64,000 nucleotides of DNA from Bdellovibrio bacteriovorus HD100 (GCF_000196175.1 NC_005363.1:3224001-3288000), one strand, 5' to 3'; numbered from the stretch's first letter, positions 44,090 through 53,037 are shown. The notes: generated by a model not told the origin, from the letters alone. A program made the numbers and translations.

Positions 44090-47000
44090 AGAATGAATCC
44101 ACAAAGACTTCCAGCACTTGGGAGTTGTAGGCATCACTGGAGAACAGAACCCGGTTGGAGGTCGCCATCACACTGTTCCAGACCCCGGTATTCCCCTGCA
44201 GACCCGGCATGTGATTCTTCAGACCCGTGCCATCACCTTTGACTGAATAAAGGCTTAAGACACCGTCCTTGTCATTATCCGCCCGGAAGAACACACGATC
44301 CGCCAACTCTGACACAAAGGTGTCATAGATATCCGCAAAGGAGTTCAGTGTGACAAGCTTGCGACTTTCCGTCCCGTCCCACTTCACCGCAAAGAGATCC
44401 CATTTGCCCACGGTTTCGATCAAACCGGTGTACACAATGGTTTTGTTGGCATCATTCAGGAACTTCACGGATGTCCCGTTGTTGGCATTCACCTGACCAC
44501 CGGCAATCGGATTCTGACTGATTTTTCGAATATCCGAGCCATCCAGGTTCATACTGTACAGCTCATAGATGTCCGGCGAGGACTCACTCAGTGTGATCAG
44601 GCGTTTGTTCGCCCCTTCCGTCAGCGTCTGATACAAAGACGTGTGCGAAGTCGCCGGAAGACCTGGGTTGATATCGAACTGAACCTGATCAGAAAGGCGG
44701 AAAGTTTTAAGTGATGTGCGTCCGTTGGTCACAAAGTCCCCCGGGATGACAGCGTACTCGGAATCCTCAGAGAATCTGCAACCAGAACCCATGCGAGTGG
44801 GGTCCACCCCTTGTGCAGCCATATAGTTCACCCCGGCGGGATTGGCAGCTGATGCGACTTTCACATCGTAAACACCACTAACAGAAGTGATACCCCAGTA
44901 ACACACCCACTGCGAATCCGGGGAAATCACAAAACTTGCCAGATCGTAACCAGCAGCAATCACGCTGTTAATGCGAGTCACGGTGCCGCTTCCATCCACG
45001 GCCACTTTGCCGATTTCCCACTTTGCATCAATGTCATAGTCCCAGCGAACCACGATGTAACTGCCATCAGGCGCCACATCCCAGTCCGTATAAATCACTG
45101 GATGAGCAAAGTCCGGCGTGATTTTCACCGCACCTGTTCCATCCAGATTCACCCGGTGTATTTCAGGAATCGTGTCCACGGTGATGTCACCAATATAATA
45201 AAGCTTCTGAGTCGCTTCATTGAACTTAAAGGCCGTAATCGCACCGTTCGGATTGGTGATCGGAACGCTCACTTTAACAGGTGCCGCTCCATTGCTGTTA
45301 CCCACATATAGTTCCTGCAAACCAGAAGTGTCCTGATCTGCCAAATAGATAATCTTGGTTCCATCATCTGTAAATGCAAAGGTCGTCAGTTTACCGCCCC
45401 CTGCAGGATAGGCCTTAGTCACACGCACCAAGTTGCTGCCATTCGGGTCTGAGGCATAAAGGTGCATTTCTGCATCCACCTCAGGATTTCCCCGGAAAGC
45501 AACTTTGGTTCCGCTAGCAGGTGGAGGCACAAAGAAATAATCCCCGGAGCGAATCAGCGGCATATTGATTTTCACGGAGGAACTGACCGCAAGATTCAAG
45601 CTCGCCCGGTACAGACCGTTAACGGCTTCAATATTGTCGTCAGCGAGCATCATCACTGTGCTGCGATCCCAATCGAAGAAGTACTGCAGGTTGCCCGTCA
45701 GCACATCACCATCAAGATTGCTGATCACCGGGCTCAACCTGCGATTGGAACTGCCGTCCACGGCTGAAATATACATTTCGTATTTTCCATCAACTTCCAG
45801 ATCAGCGATATAGGCGACACGGTCCCCAGAAGGACTGACTTCCAGCACCGGATAGTTTCGCACCACTGAGGCTTGCGCCTGTGGGGTCAATAAAACCGGC
45901 GTTCCGCTGCCATCGGCATTTATGGCAAGCAAATCATATTTCATCTCTCCCACCGCCGGCGGCGAGATCCCACTTACGTCGGCCTGCCAGATAATTTTTT
46001 GCCCGTTGCCGGTGAAGTTGATCGTATTTTTCTCAATCCCCTGGTGTCCCCCATTTCGCACGACCGTTGTCGTTGATAGGCGTAGCAATCCAGTTCCATC
46101 CGGGTTGGCAATATGCAGATCAAAGCGATAAGAACTGATGGCTTGGGTGAAAGCGATTTTGGAGGAATCCGGCGACCAGACAAAGGATCCGACATCCATT
46201 GTGGTAGCGGTACAAGGCACAGTCACCCGGTTGTCTGTTCGAGCCTGCAGGTCATAGACCCACATCTCCAGGCATGTCGCCATCCCACGATCAATTCGGT
46301 AGGCCACATAGCGGGAGTTCGGACTGATTTCAGCCATCGCCGACACTCCATTAAATGACGTCGCCGAAACGTCAATCACTTCACCAGTCACCAACGATAC
46401 CGCACCAAGAGCCATACCAACATTATTGAAAGTTTTGTTTTCGCGATAGACGACCCATTTGCTGTCCGCGCTGATGATATAGTCTGACTGCACCGCCTCG
46501 TTGGTTGCCATTGCAGGCCCCAGACGACGCAGGTTCGTGCCATTCACATTCACAGCATACAAGTTGATCGCTTCATCAATGTCCTTGTCCATGCGGAACA
46601 CAACTGTCGATCCATCCGGCGATATTCTAAATTCGCGCACGTCTCCGCCAGCCACCATCGCGCCATTCAGTTTCGTCTGCGCCCCAGTTAAAACATTGAT
46701 TGCATACAAATTAAATTCATTGTCTGTCGGCCCCACGTCTCCGATGGCAATGACCGTGTTCTGATCCGGCGTCAGAGCATAAGTAGTAACACCCCCGGTG
46801 GGATTGACCGAAGTTGGACCCATCAACACACGATCACCGCTGCCGTCGATTTTCACAGAATGCAGCTCTTTCAATTGCACACGTCCAATTGTGAATCGCA
46901 CATAAAGAGCACGGCTGTGCTTGGGAACAGGCGTGATCGCGGAGGTCTGATCCAAGCCCCACTGCCCGGACATCGGATTGATTCGTGTCAAACCTGTGCC

Positions 47001-47807
47001 ATCAAAGTTCACAAGACCCAAATCCACCATGTCATCGTTGCGCAAAGGTGACGACAACAGCACCCGACCGGAATCCCCGTATTGCGCGATCTGACGAACC
47101 GCCGGATAACCGGTAGAAGTCACATCCGGACTGATCTTCTGCCACTGCGGATAACGAATCGTCACAGATTTGGTTTCAGAGATATTTCCTGCCGTATCGA
47201 AATGCTGAATGTAGAAATCAATGGAACTTGCCGTCTGGGCGGAAAGATCCATGCGCAGCTCCCACTGATGCAAAGCCGAGCACACCAGGAAATGTTCCGA
47301 TGGCAGGGACGTCACAACCTTCACCAGATTCAGAGCATCCGAACAGGCCCCGGTGATCGGATAGTTCGCACGCAGTGAAGACGCCGGATAGTTGTCAGCA
47401 TTGTCCGGTGCGTTTACTGTCACTGTCGGCGGAGTCAGATCCACAAGAACTGTTTTTGTATCAAGAGAGGTTCTTTTCAATTCAGTTTCATTTTGTGAAA
47501 CCGTCATTTGGATCTCGCCCTCGCTCAGTCCGTCCAGATCCAGCACAACCTCAAAAGTTTTAGAGGCATCACAAATGCCTTCATAAGTGCCACGCCCTTC
47601 CAGCGTGATCTGCACAGGTTCACCCACATGCTGACACGAACCCTTGATAGCGTAAGAACGAATATTGGAGGAATTAATGGCCTTGTTGCTTTCATCCAAA
47701 ACGATGAACAACTGATTACGGCTGGTCAGATCCTCAAGATTAGCATCAAGGGAACAACCCGTGAAAATGAATATCGCCGCAAGGACGTACAGGATATGCA
47801 ATACCAT
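44088..47807 (-). CDS. Giant TolB/WD40-like beta-propeller lipoprotein, 1239 aa
   Basis: ATG 47807 opens a lipoprotein signal with lipobox IFTGCS; the frame runs open another 86 codons upstream without a signal. Two Ig-like domains come first (RSYAIKGSCQHVGEPVQITLEG; LTPPTVTVNAPDNADNYP). Then come about twenty TolB/DPP-like blades with repeats of the type ISPDGSTVVFRMD, LYAVNVNGTNLRRLG, VSPSGDRVAYIADLEVDGKYEMY. It probably forms two or more surface or periplasmic propellers for protein binding. Ligand unknown. No clear Shine-Dalgarno is seen at the chosen start. Confidence 0.85.
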   Translation of the reverse strand: MVLHILYVLAAIFIFTGCSLDANLEDLTSRNQLFIVLDESNKAINSSNIRSYAIKGSCQHVGEPVQITLEGRGTYEGICDASKTFEVVLDLDGLSEGEIQMTVSQNETELKRTSLDTKTVLVDLTPPTVTVNAPDNADNYPASSLRANYPITGACSDALNLVKVVTSLPSEHFLVCSALHQWELRMDLSAQTASSIDFYIQHFDTAGNISETKSVTIRYPQWQKISPDVTSTGYPAVRQIAQYGDSGRVLLSSPLRNDDMVDLGLVNFDGTGLTRINPMSGQWGLDQTSAITPVPKHSRALYVRFTIGRVQLKELHSVKIDGSGDRVLMGPTSVNPTGGVTTYALTPDQNTVIAIGDVGPTDNEFNLYAINVLTGAQTKLNGAMVAGGDVREFRISPDGSTVVFRMDKDIDEAINLYAVNVNGTNLRRLGPAMATNEAVQSDYIISADSKWVVYRENKTFNNVGMALGAVSLVTGEVIDVSATSFNGVSAMAEISPNSRYVAYRIDRGMATCLEMWVYDLQARTDNRVTVPCTATTMDVGSFVWSPDSSKIAFTQAISSYRFDLHIANPDGTGLLRLSTTTVVRNGGHQGIEKNTINFTGNGQKIIWQADVSGISPPAVGEMKYDLLAINADGSGTPVLLTPQAQASVVRNYPVLEVSPSGDRVAYIADLEVDGKYEMYISAVDGSSNRRLSPVISNLDGDVLTGNLQYFFDWDRSTVMMLADDNIEAVNGLYRASLNLAVSSSVKINMPLIRSGDYFFVPPPASGTKVAFRGNPEVDAEMHLYASDPNGSNLVRVTKAYPAGGGKLTTFAFTDDGTKIIYLADQDTSGLQELYVGNSNGAAPVKVSVPITNPNGAITAFKFNEATQKLYYIGDITVDTIPEIHRVNLDGTGAVKITPDFAHPVIYTDWDVAPDGSYIVVRWDYDIDAKWEIGKVAVDGSGTVTRINSVIAAGYDLASFVISPDSQWVCYWGITSVSGVYDVKVASAANPAGVNYMAAQGVDPTRMGSGCRFSEDSEYAVIPGDFVTNGRTSLKTFRLSDQVQFDINPGLPATSHTSLYQTLTEGANKRLITLSESSPDIYELYSMNLDGSDIRKISQNPIAGGQVNANNGTSVKFLNDANKTIVYTGLIETVGKWDLFAVKWDGTESRKLVTLNSFADIYDTFVSELADRVFFRADNDKDGVLSLYSVKGDGTGLKNHMPGLQGNTGVWNSVMATSNRVLFSSDAYNSQVLEVFVDSF

Positions 47808-48138
47808 ACAGAGTTTATCGGAACCCTTAGAGTCCCGCTGGAGGATTTTTCCTCTGAAAATCCCCTTTTTTCCGTATTCTGGTTCCATACCGAGCAGATC
47901 TGAGAATATGAAACTTTCCACTCGGAAAAGCATGAGTTTCCTTCGACAAACAGAGCTCAGCTTATGAGTTTCCTCGTCTTTGCCGCCAGCCAAGAAACCC
48001 AGGGACCTTTTAGACACCCCCTGAAATAGTTTCCTTTTGCCCCCAGCTCCTTCGAAAGAGGACAAAAATACACCACCCTATGCATTCCTAAGTATATGAA
48101 ATTACTTAATTAATTTAATGCCTTGTTGTGTCTCATTG
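47808..48138. other. Divergent intergenic/leader region, 331 bp
   Basis: Lies between the propeller lipoprotein (-) and the radical SAM operon (+). Direct repeats ATGAGTTTCC occur at 47932-47941 and 47964-47973, with a shorter TAGTTTCC at 48027-48034. The right end is AT-rich and contains an inverted repeat AAATTA-N6-TAATTT (48099-48116). The minus-strand leader of the lipoprotein may be up to about 270 nt; I could not match it to a riboswitch class. Confidence 0.4.
48099..48116. promoter_or_regulatory. AT-rich inverted repeat upstream of the sigma-54 element
   Basis: AAATTA-N6-TAATTT centred about 32 bp upstream of the -24 element. Candidate binding site for the operon's own NtrC-type regulator or an IHF-type bending protein. 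Confidence 0.3.
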
Positions 48139-48154
48139 TGGAACGCTTATTGCA
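48139..48154 (+). promoter_or_regulatory. Near-consensus sigma-54 (-24/-12) promoter
   Basis: TGGAACG-CTTA-TTGCA compared with TGGCACG-N4-TTGCW: 11 of 12 defined positions match and the GG and GC are exactly ten bases apart. The predicted transcription start is about 48165, only a few bases before ATG 48168, so the maturase mRNA would be almost leaderless, or translation starts at GTG 48195. The operon encodes a sigma-54 activator. Confidence 0.6.
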
Positions 48155-48167
48155 TCATCCAAGGACG

Positions 48168-49451
48168 ATGGAACAAAGACGATTTAAAGACATTGTGGCA
48201 TTCAAATGGAACCAGGGAGCTCCCTTGGCTTTCCACGCCCGCAATCTGGAAATCGCCGAGATCTCTGAAGACACCTGGAACCAGATGAGCCAGGAATCCT
48301 TGGGTGCTGACGATGCCGCCGTGGCGCTGAAAAACTGGGAGCTGGAAAACAGCCCTGACGTCAAATCCGGTCGCCTCTCTGTCGGCATTCGCAGCCTGAC
48401 CATCAACGTGACCCAGATCTGCAACTTGAAATGCACGTACTGCGCCGCTGGTGGTGACGGCACTTATGGCTCCGCACAAACCAAAATCAACGTTGAAAAA
48501 ACTTTGCCGCAATTGAAGTTCTTCCTGGAGCGTGTTCCTACCGGTGGCAGATTCAACATCACCTTCCTGGGTGGCGAACCATTATTGTATCCGGATGGCA
48601 TTCAAGAGATCGGCAACTATGTTCGCCTGATGACCGCGGGTCAGAATGTTCAGGCTTCCTTTTCGATTGTGACCAACGGCACCTTGATCAATGAAAAGAC
48701 CCTGAAGGTGCTGACTTCGCTAAAAACCAACATCACTGTCAGCCTGGACGGCCCGGCAGAAACCAACGACAAGGCCCGCCCTTCCAAAGACGGTCGCGGC
48801 AGCACTTCTTTGGTCGTTGAAGGCCTGAAGCAGCTTTCTGCCGTTCGTGAATCCCTGGGGCGTTTGACTTTGCACGGTGTTTTCAACCGCGAAAACCTGG
48901 AACTGGTGAAAGCGTATGAGTTCTACAAAACTCTGAATGCCGATCGCTATGAATTCACCTATTCCGTGGAAGAAAACGACGACGCAAGCAACAAGCTGTT
49001 CGTCGATCAGATGAATCAGATCGCTGACATGGCTTACAAAGCCGGCGGCGAGGAAGAGCTTCGCAAAGTGGGCATCTTCGACCAGTACTTCAATGCTCTG
49101 GACAATCAGCAGCAGACGGAAAACTTCTGCGGCTCTGGCAAATCCTTCCTGGTGATGGACGCCAAAAACAACCTGTTCACCTGCCCATGGGAAGTGGGGA
49201 ACAAGGAAGAACAAGTCGGACAAGGCACAGACGTTGACTTTGCCCGCATGGAGGCCGAACAGGCGCCATTGATTGAAAAAAACAACTGCCAAAGCTGCTG
49301 GGCGCGATTCCTGTGCGGTGGCGGCTGCATGTTCATCCACAAGAAAGGCACGGGCAGCAAGCACCAAAAGGACGGTCAGTTCTGCTTCCGCACGCGCAGC
49401 TTGATTGGAACCACTTTTATGTACTATAAATTAAGCAGGGCCACCTGCTAG
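48168..49451 (+). CDS. Radical SAM/SPASM peptide-modifying enzyme (putative RiPP maturase)
   Basis: 427 residues from ATG 48168. The N-terminal 80 residues have a FKWNQGAPLAFHARNLEIAEIS segment like the peptide-recognition start of SPASM enzymes. The radical SAM motif CNLKCTYC is at residues 85-92, followed by FLGGEPLLYPDG and TNGTLI. The C-terminal SPASM domain has FCGSGKSFLVMDAKNNLFTCPW and CQSCWARFLCGGGC (CX2CX5CX3C), plus later Cys residues, giving ligands for two auxiliary Fe-S clusters. SPASM enzymes of this kind form thioether, C-C or other crosslinks in ribosomal peptides. A 38-codon precursor-like gene begins nine bases after its stop. Upstream in-frame TTG and GTG codons exist, so the start is uncertain. 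Confidence 0.9.
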   Translation: MEQRRFKDIVAFKWNQGAPLAFHARNLEIAEISEDTWNQMSQESLGADDAAVALKNWELENSPDVKSGRLSVGIRSLTINVTQICNLKCTYCAAGGDGTYGSAQTKINVEKTLPQLKFFLERVPTGGRFNITFLGGEPLLYPDGIQEIGNYVRLMTAGQNVQASFSIVTNGTLINEKTLKVLTSLKTNITVSLDGPAETNDKARPSKDGRGSTSLVVEGLKQLSAVRESLGRLTLHGVFNRENLELVKAYEFYKTLNADRYEFTYSVEENDDASNKLFVDQMNQIADMAYKAGGEEELRKVGIFDQYFNALDNQQQTENFCGSGKSFLVMDAKNNLFTCPWEVGNKEEQVGQGTDVDFARMEAEQAPLIEKNNCQSCWARFLCGGGCMFIHKKGTGSKHQKDGQFCFRTRSLIGTTFMYYKLSRATC

Positions 49452-49459
49452 AGGAAACT

Positions 49460-49576
49460 ATGACACAGCAAACACATATCAAAAAAATCAAACCTCTGAA
49501 GCCCAAACCTTCATCCACTACCAAGCTGGCCGGTCCTGGCGGCGGTACTGGCGAAGGCTGCATCCCGGTTCGCTAA
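49460..49576 (+). CDS. Putative RiPP precursor peptide, 38 aa, single Cys
   Basis: Missed by size-limited gene calling but well supported: GAGG five bases before the ATG overlaps the stop region of the radical SAM gene, and it has no competing frame. The first 22 residues form a Lys/Pro/Thr-rich leader (with KPLKPKP), and the tail AGPGGGTGEGCIPVR holds one Cys at residue 34 and six Gly. The short basic leader plus Gly-rich tail next to a SPASM enzyme is the classic precursor arrangement. It does not match PqqA, MftA or other precursors I know. Which residue is modified and whether the leader is removed (possibly near AG-P) are inference. Confidence 0.75.
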   Translation: MTQQTHIKKIKPLKPKPSSTTKLAGPGGGTGEGCIPVR

Positions 49577-49589
49577 TCAGAATTGATTA
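49574..49589. promoter_or_regulatory. TAATCA-N4-TGATTA inverted repeat after the precursor gene
   Basis: Perfect six-base arms beginning in the stop codon of the precursor gene and ending 20 bases before the kinase ATG. It could be an operator or a weak hairpin adjusting the ratio of peptide to kinase mRNA. Confidence 0.35.
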
Positions 49590-49608
49590 AACTTTAAAGA
49601 CAGGTTGT

Positions 49609-51489
49609 ATGACTCTTCCTCCCTCCCTTGAAGAGAATTCCGGAGCCTCCAAAAGACGCTCCTACCAGGCGCTTGCGCTGCGAATGTTGTTCGCAGTGGG
49701 GATTTCTTTTTTCATCGGCCAGACCAACCTGGATTATCTTGAGTCCTATCTTTACGATCTGCGCGTTCGCACGAAAGTCATCAACTCCACCTCCGGCAAT
49801 GTCGAGCTGATCTATATCACTCCACAGACTGTTCAGTTCTATAAAGGTTATCCTTCCGCCACGGAACAGATCGCCCTTTTGAAGGCCCTGAACAACAGCG
49901 GCGCCAAAGCCATCGCCTATGACTTTGCCTTTGACGAGGTTCCTGGAACGACTGACGAAAAGAACGCGTGGGAATCCGCCATTGTTTCTTCCCCGCACGT
50001 CTTTGTCGCCGGTCGCACAACTCCCATGAAGGGTGAAGAAAACCAGATGTTCCTGCAGGAGCCTTTGGAGCAGATCTCCATTTCTCCGGCACCCAAAACC
50101 ACCGACCTTGTGAACTTTGCCAAAGACGGCGTCACCCGCCGTATGATCCTGACCTATCAGGACCGCCCGATGCTGCCTGTACGTCTGGCAAGTCTGGTGA
50201 ATCCGCAGACCATGCAGGTGGAAAACATCCGCGGTCAGTTTGATTTCTATGGCACCGATCAAGCCTACATTGATTTCCATCCGGCGCGCTCTTATCCAGC
50301 GACTTCATTTGAATCTATTCTTAAAGGCGAGGCTGATTTGTCCCGCTTCAAGGACAAGATCATTCTGATCGGGACGGATCTGGGCTTGAACGAAGCTGAA
50401 TACATCATGACTCCTTTCAGCCGTGAAGTGACGGCCATGACCCGCATTGAAATGCAGGCCAACGTCATCGACACATTGATCAAGAACTCCGGCCCGGTGA
50501 AAGTCTCTGGCTATTTAAGCTGGTTGTTCATTTTGGCGGCGTCTATTCTGACCACTCAGGTCGTGCTGACGATGAAACCAACACGCGGTCTGATCGTTCT
50601 GGGCGCAACCCTGTTGGGGTTTGTTGTTCTGTGTGCGGGCGCTTACTGGGGCTTCGGACTGTGGCTGCCAATGGCCGCCCCACTATTGACGATCTTCCTG
50701 TGTTATTATTTCTTCATCCCTTACCGCCTGATCGTCGAAAACCGCCGCAGCTGGGAATACTATCAGAAGAACAAGCTGCTCAGTCAGGTGGAAGAACTTA
50801 AAACCAACTTCATTTCCATGATGTCCCATGACCTGAAAACACCGATTGCACGCATCCAGGGCATGACAGACGTGATTTTGACCGACTCGGTGGCCCTCAG
50901 CAACCAGCAGCGCGAGGCCGTGGACACTATCAAACATTCCTCAGATGATTTATTGAAGTTCATCAACGCCATCTTAAGCTACGGTAAAATCGAAAGCCAG
51001 GGCGTGCAGCTGAACATGCAAAGCAAGGACATCAATAACCTTCTGCAAGAGGTTATTCGCAAGCACGAGTTTCTGGCCAGGGTGAAACGCATTCAGATCG
51101 TGTCGGAACTGGAGCCCATGTTCCCGGTTCAGGTCGACCCTGAACTGATGAAACAGGTGTTCTCGAACCTGGTGGAAAACGCCATCAAATACAGCCCGGA
51201 AGACACGAAAATCATGGTCAGCAGCGAGGAAACACCCTCCAAGGTGATCGTTCAGGTGGCCGACCAGGGGCCGGGCATCCCGCAGGATGAATTGCAGAAT
51301 ATCTTTATGAAGTTCTTCAGATCGAAAAACGTCAAATCCTCCCCTATCAAGGGTTCGGGGTTGGGCCTGTATCTGGCGAAATACTTCACGGAATTACATC
51401 ACGGAAACATTTTTGTAGAATCTTCCCATGGTAATGGTTCCACATTTACGGTAGAACTACCCATCGAACAAGGGGGCACTCATGCTTAA
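49609..51489 (+). CDS. CHASE2-domain sensor histidine kinase
   Basis: 626 residues. One N-terminal membrane helix (residues about 25-42), an extracytoplasmic CHASE2 domain to about residue 290 (LYDLRVRTK, NSGAKAIAYDFAFDE, FKDKIILIGTDLG, MTRIEMQANVIDTLI), three more helices to about 375, then HisKA (FISMMSHDLKTPIARIQG, His near 408) and a HATPase domain (NLVENAIKYSPED, DQGPGIP, GSGLGLYLA). It senses an external signal and would phosphorylate the overlapping response regulator. It starts 32 bases after the precursor gene, so the peptide itself is a plausible ligand, though this is unproven. Confidence 0.95.
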   Translation: MTLPPSLEENSGASKRRSYQALALRMLFAVGISFFIGQTNLDYLESYLYDLRVRTKVINSTSGNVELIYITPQTVQFYKGYPSATEQIALLKALNNSGAKAIAYDFAFDEVPGTTDEKNAWESAIVSSPHVFVAGRTTPMKGEENQMFLQEPLEQISISPAPKTTDLVNFAKDGVTRRMILTYQDRPMLPVRLASLVNPQTMQVENIRGQFDFYGTDQAYIDFHPARSYPATSFESILKGEADLSRFKDKIILIGTDLGLNEAEYIMTPFSREVTAMTRIEMQANVIDTLIKNSGPVKVSGYLSWLFILAASILTTQVVLTMKPTRGLIVLGATLLGFVVLCAGAYWGFGLWLPMAAPLLTIFLCYYFFIPYRLIVENRRSWEYYQKNKLLSQVEELKTNFISMMSHDLKTPIARIQGMTDVILTDSVALSNQQREAVDTIKHSSDDLLKFINAILSYGKIESQGVQLNMQSKDINNLLQEVIRKHEFLARVKRIQIVSELEPMFPVQVDPELMKQVFSNLVENAIKYSPEDTKIMVSSEETPSKVIVQVADQGPGIPQDELQNIFMKFFRSKNVKSSPIKGSGLGLYLAKYFTELHHGNIFVESSHGNGSTFTVELPIEQGGTHA

Positions 51490-53005
51490 GGTTTTGGTTG
51501 TAGACGATGATCAGGGCTTAAGACTTTCGGTAAAGTCCGCACTTGCGGTTACTCAGCGCTTCGAAGTTGATGAAGCTTTCGATGGCGTGAATGCCATGGA
51601 GAAAGTGAAAAACGGCGACAAGAAGTACGACCTTGTTCTGCTTGATGTCGACATGCCTCGCATGAACGGCCTTGAAGCCCTTCGCCAGATCAAAGAATTC
51701 GATCCAGGCATCATCGTGATCATCATGACCGCCCACGCGACCTTTGAGTCTGCCATTCAGGCAGTCAAAGACGGCGCTTACAACTATCTGCAGAAACCAG
51801 TGGCGGGTGATGATCTGCTGGCTTTGATCGACAAAGCCGTGAACGCCCACAATCTTATTTCCAATATCGCAGCCTCTGCCCCCGTGATGGTGGAAGAAGG
51901 CCGCAAGATCATCGGCCACACATCCCAGATGCAGAAGGTGTTCAACATCATCCACCGTCTGGCGAAAGTGGAAACCCCGGTTCTAATCCGTGGTGCTTCC
52001 GGTACGGGTAAAGAACTGGTGGCGAAAGCCATCCACTTCAACTCGGCCCGCAAAGACGAAAAGTTCGTGGCGATCAACTGCTCTGCCATCCCGGAAAATC
52101 TGTTTGAATCAGAATTGTTCGGTCACGAAAAAGGCTCTTTCACCGGCGCTGACCAGCGCAAGATTGGTAAATTCCAATTCGCTGAAGGCGGCACTTTGTT
52201 CCTGGATGAAGTGGGCGACATGCCTCAGCTGATGCAGGTGAAAATCCTGCGTGTCCTTCAGGAAAAACTGTTCACGCCAGTGGGTTCCAACCGTGAATTC
52301 CCAACGAACGTGCGTATCATCGCTGCGACCAACCGTCCTTTGGAGGACATGATCAAGGCCGGCACCTTTCGTGAGGATCTATTCTATCGCCTGAATGTCG
52401 TACCTATATTCCTGCCGGCTTTGGCTGAACGCAAAGACGACATGGAACATATGGTGAACATCTTTATCCGCAAGTTCAACCAGGCCCATGGCAAACGCAT
52501 CAACGGCATTGCACCGGACGCCATGGCGGTTTTGAAAAAACACAGCTGGCCAGGAAACATCCGTGAACTGGAAAACGTGATCGAACACGCTTTCGTTCTG
52601 GAAATGTCCAACATCATCACGATTGCTTCTTTGCCGGAAGCTTTGTTGATCGCGACTGGCACAAACCTGATCGACGTTCCTCCGGTTCAGGAAACCGCTC
52701 AGAACGTGGCGTCTGCGGGCATCAGCTCTGCAGCTCAGGCACACGCTTCTTTGGGTGATGACGAGGACAGCGATGTTGGCGGCATGGACCTGGACGAAGA
52801 AGACGGTGAAATGATCGCTTACTCTGGTGAAAATCTGGATTTCAACGCCCAGAAAGAAGCTTTCGAGAAAGAATTTATTATCAAGGCTCTGAAAACCTTC
52901 CGCGGACGCATCAATCAGACAGCATTGCATGCGAACATTCCAAAGAAGACTCTTCTCAGAAAAATCGAAAAGTACGGCATCATCGCCAAAGACTATTCAA
53001 ACTAG
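51482..53005 (+). CDS. NtrC-family sigma-54-dependent response regulator
   Basis: 507 residues: receiver domain (VLVVDDDQG, phospho-Asp in LLDVDMPR near 57, Lys in LQKPV), AAA+ domain with Walker A GASGTGKE near 170, sigma-54 contact loop GSFTGA near 218 (usual GAFTGA with Ala to Ser), [13 protein letters not shown], and a C-terminal FIS-type helix-turn-helix ([25 protein letters not shown]). A 50-residue acidic insert ([18 protein letters not shown]) separates AAA+ from the DNA-binding domain. It overlaps the kinase gene by eight bases and is presumably its partner; a sigma-54 site precedes the operon. Confidence 0.96.
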   Translation: MLKVLVVDDDQGLRLSVKSALAVTQRFEVDEAFDGVNAMEKVKNGDKKYDLVLLDVDMPRMNGLEALRQIKEFDPGIIVIIMTAHATFESAIQAVKDGAYNYLQKPVAGDDLLALIDKAVNAHNLISNIAASAPVMVEEGRKIIGHTSQMQKVFNIIHRLAKVETPVLIRGASGTGKELVAKAIHFNSARKDEKFVAINCSAIPENLFESELFGHEKGSFTGADQRKIGKFQFAEGGTLFLDEVGDMPQLMQVKILRVLQEKLFTPVGSNREFPTNVRIIAATNRPLEDMIKAGTFREDLFYRLNVVPIFLPALAERKDDMEHMVNIFIRKFNQAHGKRINGIAPDAMAVLKKHSWPGNIRELENVIEHAFVLEMSNIITIASLPEALLIATGTNLIDVPPVQETAQNVASAGISSAAQAHASLGDDEDSDVGGMDLDEEDGEMIAYSGENLDFNAQKEAFEKEFIIKALKTFRGRINQTALHANIPKKTLLRKIEKYGIIAKDYSN

Positions 53006-53037
53006 TTCCGAAGCTGATTTTCTATTTGTGCTGTGAC

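Noticed and set aside
47808-48090. Riboswitch (cyclic di-GMP class or other) in the leader of the propeller lipoprotein
   Set aside because: GGAAACT repeats drew attention, but the core consensus and pairing of known classes could not be found by eye.
48168-49576. Assignment of the maturase and peptide to the PQQ or mycofactocin pathways
   Set aside because: The peptide lacks the Glu-x3-Tyr of PqqA and the MftA C-terminus, and no other pathway genes are present.
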